A program made the translations under genes and the position numbers. Below the pieces are notes generated by a model. That model saw only the letters and a list, made by a program, of their open reading frames with translations. It had not been told where the DNA came from and made no database searches. From Exophiala sp. HKRS030 (lineage: Eukaryota > Ascomycota > Eurotiomycetes > Chaetothyriales > Herpotrichiellaceae), in the NCBI GenBank assembly GCA_023897205.1, contig JAHWDD010000003.1:7815665-7879664 (forward strand): a DNA stretch of 64,000 nucleotides. Direction: 5' to 3'. This document shows, piece after piece, positions 12,086 to 22,576 of this stretch (positions within the stretch are counted from its first letter, which is position 1; each line of letters opens with the position of its first letter).

Positions 12086-13376
12086 TGGGAGGTGACCGCT
12101 TTTAGAACACCAGCAAGTGATTCCGCCTCACAGCATCGACGATAGAAGTCGAGGAGGGATTTTGCAAATCACCAAAGCATCTTGCTCTTGAGCACGTACG
12201 TGTGCCTCATTCTGCCAATCGATCTCCATCAACTTATTATCAATTAGCAACTATCATGGATTCATCATGGAAACGAAACGAATTTCCTATTTCAAAATTA
12301 CGTTTATACCTTGAGCCAGCGCTCGGTATATCATGGCTTGGAGTTCTGCTTACCTGTCTGCGGACTGTGACCATCATTGCAATGGTTGTTATAGGGACAA
12401 ATCCATTTCGGACGTCACTTTACTCAAAAAAGTGTATTGCATCATGCTTTGGCATATTCGACACGAACGGTTTCTGGGTAGAAAGCCATGGCGAAGCGAA
12501 TAACCAGCATATATACCCTAGCTTAGTGAACTCTAGCGGACGAGAATCCTTCTCATGGAGGTGAATGTTCGCCGGCTCTCGTATTCAAGTATGAGCCTCT
12601 CGTCAGGCCAATAGAAGTTGAGATACCACTTTATGATATCGTACACATAGTTCGTTACGTGCTTCTCGCTGCTTGATGATGTAGTTGGTTATTCATGGTC
12701 AGTTCGAAAACTAGTTTCGTATCTCCGGTGGATGATATGCTACCAAGCGGGCAATCATTAGATCATAGTCTGGAGAGGTATCAGATCCGGAGGAGCAGAA
12801 AAATACTCGGCATTCATATATTGCAAGCAACAACATACTAATGTTCCAAACAACGGCGTACGTGGGCGGGGTGAGACTGTCGGTATTTTCGTGAGACTGT
12901 GGCTTGAACTATTGGTGCGACTGTGGCTGGTGAACAATGGAAGGCTTGAACGTGGACGTGAAATCCAGTGAGTACGTAGTACCTGCACGCATTGAGAAAT
13001 CCGAAAGTTTAATTTCCATATACAAGGAGTTACTACAACCTGCAACTCTGTCAGTTCATGGTGAAGGAATAATTCCTGTGTAACCTACACATTACCCTGC
13101 AATAATCCTTTTTCTTTGGAGCTTCTGTCAGAGAACCGTGAACACCATTAGCACTCTTGCAAATCTCCCGAACCTCTCAAGCAGTCGAGGAACTTCGTAC
13201 ACTTCACGTCACAGCTGAGCCACACTGCAACCAAAATCCTCTGTACCACCCTTTCTCCCATCGAGAACAGCATCTCCCTGCCCACTCAGCCATGCTTCGA
13301 AAAGACCACCGTTCTTCAAGGTGACACTCATCCTTCTCCTGACTTTTGCAGTGGACGGCATCACATCGCCGCTGAC
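12086..13376. other. Intergenic, 1.3 kb
   Basis: Holds the 3' flank of the Ser/Pro-rich gene and the promoter of the mannosyltransferase gene. Short frames such as 12202-12564 lack protein-like composition. No RNA gene or repeat seen. Confidence 0.6.
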
Positions 13377-14578
13377 ATGGCGTATTTCGACATGCGCCAA
13401 ACTCGATCCACCAACCGGACACATGTCCTAGGAATTCTACTTTTTGTCGTCTTCATCTATTTCCTTTACAGCATCAATACCGTCTCCGCTGTAGCTTCGA
13501 CAGATCTTCTACAGAGAAAATCCGACGCCGCTGCCGAAAACCCTTTGTCCCCTCCCACTTCCGCTTTCCGCAAGCAATCCAATGCACCAGGCTCCAAGGG
13601 AATCCGAAAGCCTCCTCCTGTCGTCCACTACGATCTCAATAACCTCACCGCTTCCTCTGATCCGCTCAAGCGTAATGAAAAAGTCCTCATTCTCACTCCT
13701 CTCGCCCGCTTTTACCAAGAGTACTGGAACAATCTCCTAGCCCTTACATATCCTCACGAACATATCAGTTTGGGTTTCATCACTCCAAAGACAAAAGAAG
13801 GCAATGCGGCCACTCTTGCTCTTCAAGAAGCCATTGCAATCACGCAATCGGGTCCAGTCGAGCATCGATTTCAGTCCATCACCATCCTCAGACAAGACTT
13901 TGACCCTCCCTTGCAATCTCAAGATGAAAAAGAACGCCACAAATTCGAGAATCAAAAACCCCGTCGAGCAGCAATGGCTCTTGCACGAAACAGCCTTCTC
14001 TTCACCACCATCGGCCCTCATACCTCATGGGTTCTCTGGTTGGACGGTGACGTGGTTGAGACACAACCAACTTTGATCCAGGATTTGACCAGTCACAACA
14101 AGGAAATCATCGTACCCAATTGCATGCAGCGTTTTACCAACGATGAAGGCAAAGAAGAAGTGAGGCCTTACGACTTCAATTCATGGCGAGACAGTAATGT
14201 TGCACAAGACCTAGCCGCAACTTTGGGACCAGAAGATCTCTTGCTCGAAGGTTACGCTGAGATGCCAACGTATAGATTACTCATGGCGAATGTGGCAAAA
14301 TTCCCTGGTGAGCCTGAATATGATGAGAGAAGAATTATGCCGCTGGACGGTGTTGGTGGAACGGCTCTGATGGTCAAGGCCGATGTTCACAGAGATGGAG
14401 CCATGTTTCCTCCTTTTCCCTTCTATCATCTCATCGAGACCGAAGGGTTTGCCAAAATGGCAAGACGCCTGAATTATGAGGCATTCGGTCTCCCCGACTA
14501 CTTTGTGAGCTTAACGCGATACAATGATTTTTTCCTCGTTGCTAACTGTGCATATAGGTTTACCATTACAACGAATAA
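13377..14578 (+). CDS. GT62 alpha-mannosyltransferase (Anp1/Van1/Mnn9 family), Golgi
   Basis: Two exons, 13377-14504 and 14558-14578, with a 53-nt GTGAGC...TAG intron that contains GCTAAC; the second exon adds only VYHYNE and a stop, which is how this family normally ends. The protein is 382 residues. It is a type II membrane protein: about 15 cytosolic residues, one membrane anchor near residues 17-38, a Pro/Ser-rich stem, then the catalytic domain from about residue 100 (VLILTPLARFYQEYWNNL). The sugar-nucleotide/metal motif is LDGD at 222-225, where yeast members have DAD. Family members form the M-Pol complexes that extend the alpha-1,6 backbone of N-linked mannan from GDP-mannose in the early Golgi. 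Which of the three paralogues this is cannot be settled by eye. Confidence 0.93.
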
Positions 14579-17101
14579 ATCTCACGACTTTGTTTTCGAT
14601 TTAGATTTCCACGGCAGATATCATGAATGCCGATATAGCAAAACACGGCCAATCACATGAGTTGAGCAATGTTTCGACTATACATCTCATGCACAATGAG
14701 CATTCAATCAAAGATTGAGGATGTAAAACAAACTTTATGTACGAACAAAAGCGGAGATGATATGCAGCGATTCGAGAGTGTTGTCTCAAAGTTTGGCGGC
14801 AGATCTTGGTCATGAAAAGAATCAAATCACCAGGAAAGATTACAACGAGCCGTTTCCAGAGCGATGAGGCTGATATACATGTTGAAATGCGATTGGTTCA
14901 GTGGGATATTGAACTGGGATACTATAGACGTGGCGTTGTGGTCCAAGCAGGCATGTAAACCAAACGAACAATGACAATCAGTTTTGCTCGATACCAGATT
15001 TCCAGATTTGCGACTCAACGACTCACCGCAACTGACCTTGTCAGGGAACATCTAATAGTCTCCCTATGAGGTTCATGAGCCATGTTATTCATTACGAACA
15101 GTTAGTGGCTCGAGTCAATGAGTGAGTCAATGCCATGATGACATCTCAGCCTTGCACCGAACAACGATGGCATCCTTGAACCACTTACTTCCATTCCTCG
15201 CCAAAAAAAATCCCCGAGTTCTCCCAACAAAGAACTTTTCCTTGTGGAAACCACAATAAGTAGGAGGGAGCGTAAGTATGCATATATACACCACGTGAGA
15301 ATATCCCATTATCCCATACCAGGGACCCAGAGGGACAGACTTTCAGAACCACTAACTAGGTACATAACTAGTACCCCTACCCCGTTCTGCTACCACGTTC
15401 TGCAAAAGCATGACACTGTGAATGCCTGCGGAATATTACGTGGGCACATATGGTGGTGAGGACAGGTACATAGCTAGTTGGCTAGAATTAGCCTTGGCTC
15501 CGTCCGTCGAAGATGCTCTCCACATGCGTGTGTGCGTGTTGTATCCACGCCGTCAGGTCTCACGGCTAATAGACAAAGATCAAGACTGGACCGCAAAAAG
15601 AGAATGTTCTCTATGCGAATAGGCTGTAGCTCGGGGTTCTCTCGTGGACGGACGGACGGATGAGGATAGGGATGGGAACTAGTACGGGGACGGGGATGAA
15701 TATCTTGATACATTCCATAGCCTAGGTAACGGTGGAAAGGAGAGAGGAGCACAAAGAAAGAGATATATAGCTACCTAGTATAGCCCTCGTCCCATCGGCC
15801 CGCATTCCTCTCGGAATCAATCTTGTGTAACTTTCAGAGAAACCCTGCTTCACGCTTGATCGGATCGGAGAGGAGAGACACATGCTCATATCAGTACGCT
15901 TCACTGGAGACGCTGGGATCCTCCCCTTTAAACACCTACCACATAACATCTAACGCGTCACACTGCCGCTTGTCTTGTTATGTCATGTATGCTCTCGCCA
16001 GCCAGTTGCGACATGGTTGGACACTCCCAGAATCAAGGGGATCAGCCTCCGTTTTAGTGTTGGGATATCAAGGAGGGAAATTTCACATCGGAGGATGCCC
16101 CTATGTGGGAGTGCTGGGTTTTGCGCTGGCTGCCGGGTTACTTACTTAGAGGAAAAGGTCCTCCTTACCTAAGGTAAGTAGATAGAAGAGACGCAAGGAA
16201 AGACAAGACGACCACCCGTAGCTAGTAGAGGCAGTGGCGGTAAGCTCGTCAAGGTTAGTTTTGGCAGACTGGGAACTCGCAAAAAAGGAAAACCCCATCG
16301 ATTCCCTTCGGAGACTCGAACCCTGAGCCTTACACCACAAGGTCCAAAAATTTCCTCAAAAAAATATCAAGAGTGAGAACTGCACGTCTGCTGGGAATTG
16401 GCCCATTGTTCTCGTACCGACGTCATATCCAAATGTCCTTGTGTCTGAAGACGGACCGCCAATTGCCGCATCAACCCCCCTGGTTAGACGCATGGCAAGA
16501 TTGCTGCATCAACACACTTGGTTGGAAGCTAATCTACTCAATGGCTTGCGTGACGTGGATCAAGGCCCTTGGCCGACATGCACCTTTGTCTTGAAAGGGC
16601 AGAGCTTTCCGTAGAAAGAATCAAACACGCTTCCCACTGCAAGCTGAGGCCTCGAGGCTGGCTAATTTGGTGACGGAAACCCGGGACTTTAAAGTCATGA
16701 AGGGATCATTTTGACTCGTGTGGCACGTGAGTTGAGGTGAAGTAGTGATGCTAGGCAGTGAAAGTGAGGGAAGGAGCGTGAAGAGAAACCACGGGGATGT
16801 TGGATATGTTATATGCTTTCAGTGTTGCAACCGCCGGCCGCTTTAACCATGGCGGATACGTGGCGCACATGGAGCAGCCCCAAGGCCAGCACTTCTACGG
16901 AGTGTACGGAGTAGATTCCCCAAATTACTAACTAAAGCGGCCAGTAAGACTTCTCCAACTTCAGACATCACCTTGAACTGAAGTAAACGCACTTTCGCAT
17001 ATGACCTTCATGTTGCAACACAACTTACCCTGCCCTACAACCATACACCATCATATTAAACTCCGCTACGACACAATCTCGTCGCATCCCTAGACTTTCG
17101 C
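14579..17101. other. Intergenic, 2.5 kb
   Basis: No supported gene. Contains A/T- and GTAC-rich words and a tRNA-like B box at about 16310-16330 on the minus strand that does not fold into a complete tRNA. The last 300 bases upstream of 17102 are the probable promoter and leader of the RRG7-like gene. Confidence 0.55.
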
Positions 17102-18814
17102 ATGCGCATCCATGCCCAGATTCAACATTCGAGGCCGCACTATCCCAACGTATCTCGCCTTGTTCGGGGTTGGATTCTGGGCGGGTACACAACTCAAGTA
17201 CGCTCGAGTGTCAAGAAAATATGCCGAGAGGATGGCTTTGCAAGAGGCTACCACTCCCACACTGCCAGTCGGAGAGCAGAAAACACTCCTGGAAGCAGAG
17301 CCAGCAGGCGCAATCCAGGTGCAGAGCAAAGCCGGGTGAACAATAGACAATTCGGGACGTGGATATGCCCCAGATTGAACAGTCGAAAGAGCCAGGGATG
17401 GATACCCGCCACAGATTTGCGCAATGGAAGAAGGCCCTACACTTCGACATCATCTGAGACTTCCGAGTCAATTTCAATTTTTAATGTATCATCGACGAAG
17501 ACTCAATCTTCACAACGATCGGTCCTGGATCCCAGCTCTCCGCATCACAATCTGAACACATTCCTCAAACACGCAAAACGAACAGGTCTGTCGCCGACCA
17601 GTACCGTGTTCACGGGTACAGCATACGAATATCTCACGCTTGAAACGCTACGTCGTTATGGCTTCGAGCTTCATCGCGTCGGCGGAAGAGGTGATCGTGG
17701 TGTTGATCTCATTGGGTTTTGGCGGATTCCTCGTCACTCCCAAAGCGGTGATAGAGGCAACGAGAAAGATGCAAGGCCCGGATCATCAAAATGGCAGGAT
17801 TCGGATACATACCGTGTGCTGGTACAGTGCAAGCGACTGGTGGGCAAACATGCGAAAATAGGTCCGAATGTTGTCCGAGAGCTTGATGGCGCGGTGAGAG
17901 GAGCGAGATTAGGAGGTCTGTTCGAGAGCATTATGGAACGACAAACCAGCACTACTACATTGACTTCCGAATCACGAGAAGGGATTTCTCCTTCTGAACT
18001 GAACTCGTCAACACAGTCCTCACCAGCTTCTTCACACGGAGAGGATCCGATCGATGCCGCGGATAATCCAGATCTATCCTCCACCCATTCCCAATCAACA
18101 ACGGCAGCATATCCTACAATTGGAATCCTAGTCGGAACACGGCCGGCGACAAAAGGCGTCGTCGAAAGTCTACGCCGATCCAATCGAGCACTGGCGTGGA
18201 TCATGCTAGAAGAGGCCGGTCCTCCATCTGCAACTCCTCCCGACGTCGCTGCAACAACCACAGACCAAAATGAAGATGTCCAAACATCATCAGACTCGGA
18301 AAAGGACACATTCACCATTGACCACACCCAGTCCCAAGACATCAACAGCGATAACACTCTCAATATCGACACGGATCTCGACCACCAAACCCCGTCGAGC
18401 CACGCATCTCCTCGGCGTGATTCTCCGTCCCCGCAATCACCACTAGCATCAACTTCACCGTCCCCACAACCTGTACCACCACCACCGCAACCACAACATC
18501 CCCCGTCACCATCATCACACACATCAACAGACCTCCGCGGGCACGGGCACATGCACGGGCACGTGAAGCAAATCCTGTGGAACCAAGCCGCACGCGACAT
18601 TGGACTCGAAGGCGTCGACGTGGTCAAGCGGTATCGCAGCCGCAGCCGCAGTCGCAGTCGCACTCCGTCTATCGGATCCGATGAGTCTGTCATAGCCAGT
18701 GGTGGTAATGGCGGTAGCGGTGGTAATGATCACGACCGAGGCGACGCAGGAGCAACGGCTGGTGAAGAGGAATTGGTGTTGGTGAGAGCGGGGAGAGTTA
18801 TTTTGGGAGTGTGA
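17102..18814 (+). CDS. RRG7-like mitochondrial protein with PD-(D/E)XK nuclease fold
   Basis: A single open frame of 570 residues. The recognisable domain (about residues 160-270) contains FTGTAYEYLTLETLRRYGF, then GGRGDRGVDLIGFW, then YRVLVQCKRL; the Asp of VDL and the QCK triad match the catalytic layout of restriction-endonuclease-like folds and the fungal family 'required for respiratory growth 7'. A second conserved block, IGILVGTRPATKGV...ALAWIML, closes the fold near residues 340-370. The tail is low-complexity (Pro- and Ser-rich, an RS repeat, a GHGHMHGH run) and probably disordered. RGG7-type proteins are mitochondrial; a plausible presequence end (NGRRPYTSTSS, about residues 109-119) lies well inside the frame. 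The first 80-odd residues look like an out-of-frame reading of another frame, so the start at 17102 is doubtful: see the 17112 entry for an alternative that joins after 17373. Confidence 0.75.
   Translation: MRIHAQIQHSRPHYPNVSRLVRGWILGGYTTQVRSSVKKICREDGFARGYHSHTASRRAENTPGSRASRRNPGAEQSRVNNRQFGTWICPRLNSRKSQGWIPATDLRNGRRPYTSTSSETSESISIFNVSSTKTQSSQRSVLDPSSPHHNLNTFLKHAKRTGLSPTSTVFTGTAYEYLTLETLRRYGFELHRVGGRGDRGVDLIGFWRIPRHSQSGDRGNEKDARPGSSKWQDSDTYRVLVQCKRLVGKHAKIGPNVVRELDGAVRGARLGGLFESIMERQTSTTTLTSESREGISPSELNSSTQSSPASSHGEDPIDAADNPDLSSTHSQSTTAAYPTIGILVGTRPATKGVVESLRRSNRALAWIMLEEAGPPSATPPDVAATTTDQNEDVQTSSDSEKDTFTIDHTQSQDINSDNTLNIDTDLDHQTPSSHASPRRDSPSPQSPLASTSPSPQPVPPPPQPQHPPSPSSHTSTDLRGHGHMHGHVKQILWNQAARDIGLEGVDVVKRYRSRSRSRSRTPSIGSDESVIASGGNGGSGGNDHDRGDAGATAGEEELVLVRAGRVILGV
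17112..17339 (+). CDS. 75-residue frame with one membrane segment, overlapping the RRG7 5' end
   Basis: Starts with ATG ten bases after the RRG7 frame's ATG and ends at TGA 17337-17339. It reads MPRFNIRGRTIPTYLALF, a single hydrophobic stretch (about residues 12-26), a basic flank, then a soluble acidic tail. Its composition is more protein-like than the Arg/Ser-rich overlapping frame. Two readings are possible. It may be a separate small mitochondrial-type membrane protein preceding RRG7. Or a 38-nt GTGAAC...CAG intron (17336-17373) may join it in frame to the RRG7 domain, giving 554 residues. That intron would be unusually short. The short polar-then-hydrophobic N-terminus vaguely recalls small Fo ATP synthase subunits, but this is not a confident assignment. 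Confidence 0.4.
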   Translation: MPRFNIRGRTIPTYLALFGVGFWAGTQLKYARVSRKYAERMALQEATTPTLPVGEQKTLLEAEPAGAIQVQSKAG

Positions 18815-19464
18815 TTCTCTCTTACTCACTCCCCTACTCACTCACTCTCAGCCTTACTCTCACTTTCACTCCTTAATTCTCTCTGAAAATCTCTCTCATA
18901 TCCTCTCTGGCTTGCTCAGATATCTGGGTCTGGGGTGTCGGAATTGTTGTAGAGGAGATTGGGATACCGAGGTTGAGATTGTGGTGAATGTATGTATATT
19001 ATTGTTGTATTATTAGTATTGTATCAGTATGATGAGATGATATTTGGTTGGACAATTGAGTCTCTACTACGGCCAGCTGATGTGGATTTCAGTCTAGATC
19101 ATAAGAAGGGATAAGTATGGTGAGAGGTCTACTCTGCATGAAAACGACTCAAAATTTAGATCTTCAAGTAATTGGTTGACTATATTGTATTTTACATCTC
19201 CTCCTGTACTTGAATGCAGGAGACATGTGGAAGTATAAGCGGACTTCCACTTTGTTCTAGAAATGTCCCTTTGAATATGTGCTAGACAGTGCCCATATGC
19301 TTTAACTCAAAGTATGCTTCTGCGCTGGCCTGTCCATATAAGCCAAAACAAACCAGCTTTGCAAGGCTATAAGTGCACACCCCAAACCCCTTCACTTCTA
19401 AGGCTTTCAAAAAACAAAACAAGATTGGTCTTAACCTTGTGCCATGGTAATTCGATTGCACCCT
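18815..19464. other. Convergent 3' intergenic region
   Basis: Between the 3' ends of the RRG7-like and carnitine acetyltransferase genes. It begins with a CTCACT/CTTACTCTCA pyrimidine tract (about 18825-18900) and a T-rich ATTATT stretch (about 18990-19030) of the kind found at fungal polyadenylation sites. No gene seen. Confidence 0.6.
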
Positions 19465-21588
19465 TTACAGTTTGGCTTTGGGTGCCTCAACAGAGGGTGA
19501 CAGCAGATCTCTAATATCATTTGCAGCTTCATTGAGGTAGAAGCTCATTCGCTCGCAGCCGAGATGTTTCGAGACGATATTGAATTGTAAACTAAATCAA
19601 GTCAGTAAAATGGTAGCAAATTCTGTCACAAGTGGTCTTACTTGTTCTCGTTGATCATATAAGCAATACCCCAACCCTGGTCAATAACTTGTGACCAACC
19701 ATAACCATTGAAATATTCGGAGCTCAACTGGCTGGATGAGATGTACCAGGTGCTGGAATATGAGTATGCAGGATCTTTGAAAATTGCTGGCAGTTCCTCT
19801 CCTGGTTGGACAAGTTTCTTCAAGCCAAACAAATGTCGATCCACTCCATATCCATCACTTGCGTCAGCAGTGTATTTTACGTGGGCGTTGACGGCTGCTC
19901 GAAACTTGGCCTCAACATCTTCTCTGGAAGCAGAAGCATCGGCCATGGCATCACAGAAAGCCACAGACTCGTCAGAAACTGTTCTTGTTGTCTCGGTCCG
20001 TCCAAGTTGATATTTTCTCGTGGCGGCAGATTCGTAGGTTGGTCGATTCTTTCCGTAAAACTTGTGGTATGCTAGTTGAATGATCATCTGAACATATGCA
20101 TCTGGTGAGCACTTGAACTTCTTAATCAGACCCTTGCCATAACCCTGGTAGGCCTGAACACGGAGATCGTGGGATGCAATGACTTGTCGGAATTGTGCTT
20201 GAGCGGCAGACACGTCTTCGAGAACGGCAGGAGAGGTCTCGAAGCGAAGTGCGACTGGATCAGGCAGATCGGAACGAATTGTGGGGTTGTCGAAATCGAG
20301 TTTGTTGTGAACGATATAAGCATTGACAGTGTCGCAAATGCGGTGTGTAGGTGTGCCGTCCATCATGCTGTGTTCACCCATGAAGCCTGCTGTACCGTTG
20401 TCGTTGATGATGAACTGAAGGGGTTTATCGAACCATCTGTTGGCTCCATCTCCGTGCCAGTAGACGTGAGCTCTTTCTTCAAGTGTTACAGGAGCAGATG
20501 AGTCGAGAACAACGACGAAAGAAGAGGATTCAACATCCTTGAGAGTGGCCTCATTGAGAGGCGAAGCGGCTAGTAGATTTTCTCGAGCCTTGGCCCCTTG
20601 ATCGCGGGGCAGTGAGGTAAGGGCACCGATAGGGGTAGTGTGCTGAGCGTTCTTATAGATTTTGTTGAATTGTTGCTCAAATTCGGCGGTGGTCAATTGC
20701 TTTCCTCCGACATGAGTTGCAACCTTCCAGAATTGGTTGTTTCGGAGAACGATAATGTGCTCATTGCCCTCGGCGGGGTATTGAATTGGGTAATCGGATG
20801 GGATAGCGGCGACTCTAGAGGTGTTGAACATGTATTCGTAGCTGCTCATAGCCATGGGCTTCTTGCGCATATACTCGGGCTCCAGCTCAAAGGTATCAAC
20901 TTGGCGTTTGAACTCGAGTGCAGCGGTTGTGATAGCCGCAGCGCGCTTGGCGGGGTTTCTCCTCCGTCGATCATCTCTGAAGGAATAGAAGTAGGATACG
21001 TATGGGACGACGGGATCACGATATCCCAAGTAAGCAGCTTCATTCCACCAATCAATGATCCAGTTCTTGACTTTGGGATCTTGTGCTTTTGCGATCAATC
21101 TTTCTTGAAGCTTTTCTCCAATTCCGCCTGCCTTGTTGAATTCGGCAACAGCCTTTTCTGAAGCTGCGAACTCTTCTTTGGTAAGGAGAGGATGGATACT
21201 TTTCAGGTAGCGTGCGGAGGTCTCTTCTAGCGAGGGAACTGGCAATCGCGGGAGTGAATCCTCGAACCGGAGCATGTTACCCTTGGATTTGTCTTCTCGG
21301 TATTCTGGAGAAGTTGTTAGCAGCAATTCCATGCGCGGGAATTAAATTCTGTGCGGGTGGGATTTGCTCACCCTCGGTAACCCAGAACTGGGGTTTTGTA
21401 GACTGTTTTCGCGTGTTGGCAGGAGCCATTGTGGAAGTCTGGGGAGGGAAAGACAAGAGTCAGTTGAGATCGATTTCGGAGAAAGGGAGAAGAAGTATAG
21501 GTACCTTGAGGAGAGTGGAATAGTTTGAAGATCGAGGGATGGCACGGAGTGTAGAGGAAGCTCGTGCAAGTCGTAGTGTGGAAAACAT
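19465..21588 (-). CDS. Carnitine O-acetyltransferase (Cat2 type, mitochondrial/peroxisomal)
   Basis: Four exons: 21505-21588, 21372-21438, 19642-21304 and 19465-19591, giving 646 residues. The enzyme moves acetyl groups between CoA and carnitine so that acetyl units can cross organelle membranes, needed for growth on acetate and fatty acids. Exon 1 encodes a basic mitochondrial presequence (MFSTLRLARASSTLRAIPRS). The family's N-terminal signature LPRLPVPSLEETSARYL is at about 70-86; the catalytic His is in MGEHSMMDG (His about 362); the CoA/carnitine region has DGYGVDRHLFGLKK and SSTWYISSSQ. The C-terminus is AKL, a peroxisomal PTS1. Exon 2 supplies an internal Met (ATG 21427-21429, MAPANTRKQS), so initiation there would drop the presequence. 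That matches the dual targeting known for yeast Cat2. Confidence 0.96.
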
Positions 21589-22576
21589 ACCCAGCAAGCT
21601 CGAAGGATAGAAAGAGGAAGGAGGGGAAAGGGTATTGCTTGGGAAGGAGGGTGTAAGGAAAGGAAAACGGTAGAGATGTTGAAGTTGGAGCAAGTAGCTG
21701 GACTGTGATGGCAATATTATCTTTGGACTTGGAGACGAGGACAACTTTTTTTCAAGGAGCGTCGGTAGCGATTCGGGATATCGAGGGAATGGATAGGGTT
21801 GAGTTTACCGCGGCCATGAGATGCAAAGTGAGAGAGGCATGGCTGTCAGGACCATACGGAGGTAGGGTTGGCACTGGTTGGCTCGGTCCTAAGTTGGGAA
21901 CTGCGACGTGTGCCAGGGCCCGATGGGCGTGACAACGTGGGCGGACTTGGGAAACAGCCGAGGTTCATTTTTTGTTGCTGGTCCCGTGAGCAACTGATGA
22001 CTTGCGTTGTGAGTTGTGGCTAAGGACGTAACCACTGACTAACTGTTGCATTCCCAACTAACAACCTAACTGTCTAACTAGCCAGCTAGTGATTCTATTA
22101 GCGCCACACGACGGAAGGCAGTGGGATAAGGACCGGATAAGGGCAGTCAGTATGCCCTGGAGCCTATAACCAGCACAATAACTCGGCAAAGAGTGGAGGG
22201 GGCATCCGGAGTACTCCAGACTCCCTGTTTTGCCTCCTCCCCACTATCACTTAAAGGACTAACTAGCCAACTTCGTACGTACTAAGTTACTAACACAAGT
22301 TACACAAATCCGAACGAGTCACGGGAAATTATCGGAACAAACACCAAAATCTCTTCCCACCCGTTCCTCCGATGGGGTTTTGGGCCAATCTTCGACCATC
22401 CATCACCTCCGAACAACGAACAACACATTCTCTATACACATATCGTCTTCTGATCTTGCTTCAACGGCCCCAATCAAATATCGTCATTGATGCAACTATC
22501 CCAATATTGAACACTTTCCTCTACTCCGTATTCCTTTTATCCCGGGGCCCCGGGCTTCTTGCAAAGTCAGACCATA
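21589..22576. other. Intergenic, promoter side of carnitine acetyltransferase and 3' side of PMS1
   Basis: Contains the upstream region of the carnitine acetyltransferase (purine-rich in plus orientation near 21600-21680) and a stretch with repeated ACTAACT words at 22030-22090. No gene supported. Confidence 0.6.

Noticed and set aside
16290..16345. tRNA-like B box (GGTTCGAGTC) on the minus strand
   Set aside because: No matching acceptor stem, and no room for D and anticodon arms; the T stem has a mismatch. At most a tRNA-derived fragment.
17734..18693. 319-residue minus-strand frame opposite RRG7
   Set aside because: Antisense shadow of the low-complexity RRG7 tail; Cys/Gly/Asp-rich with no domain.
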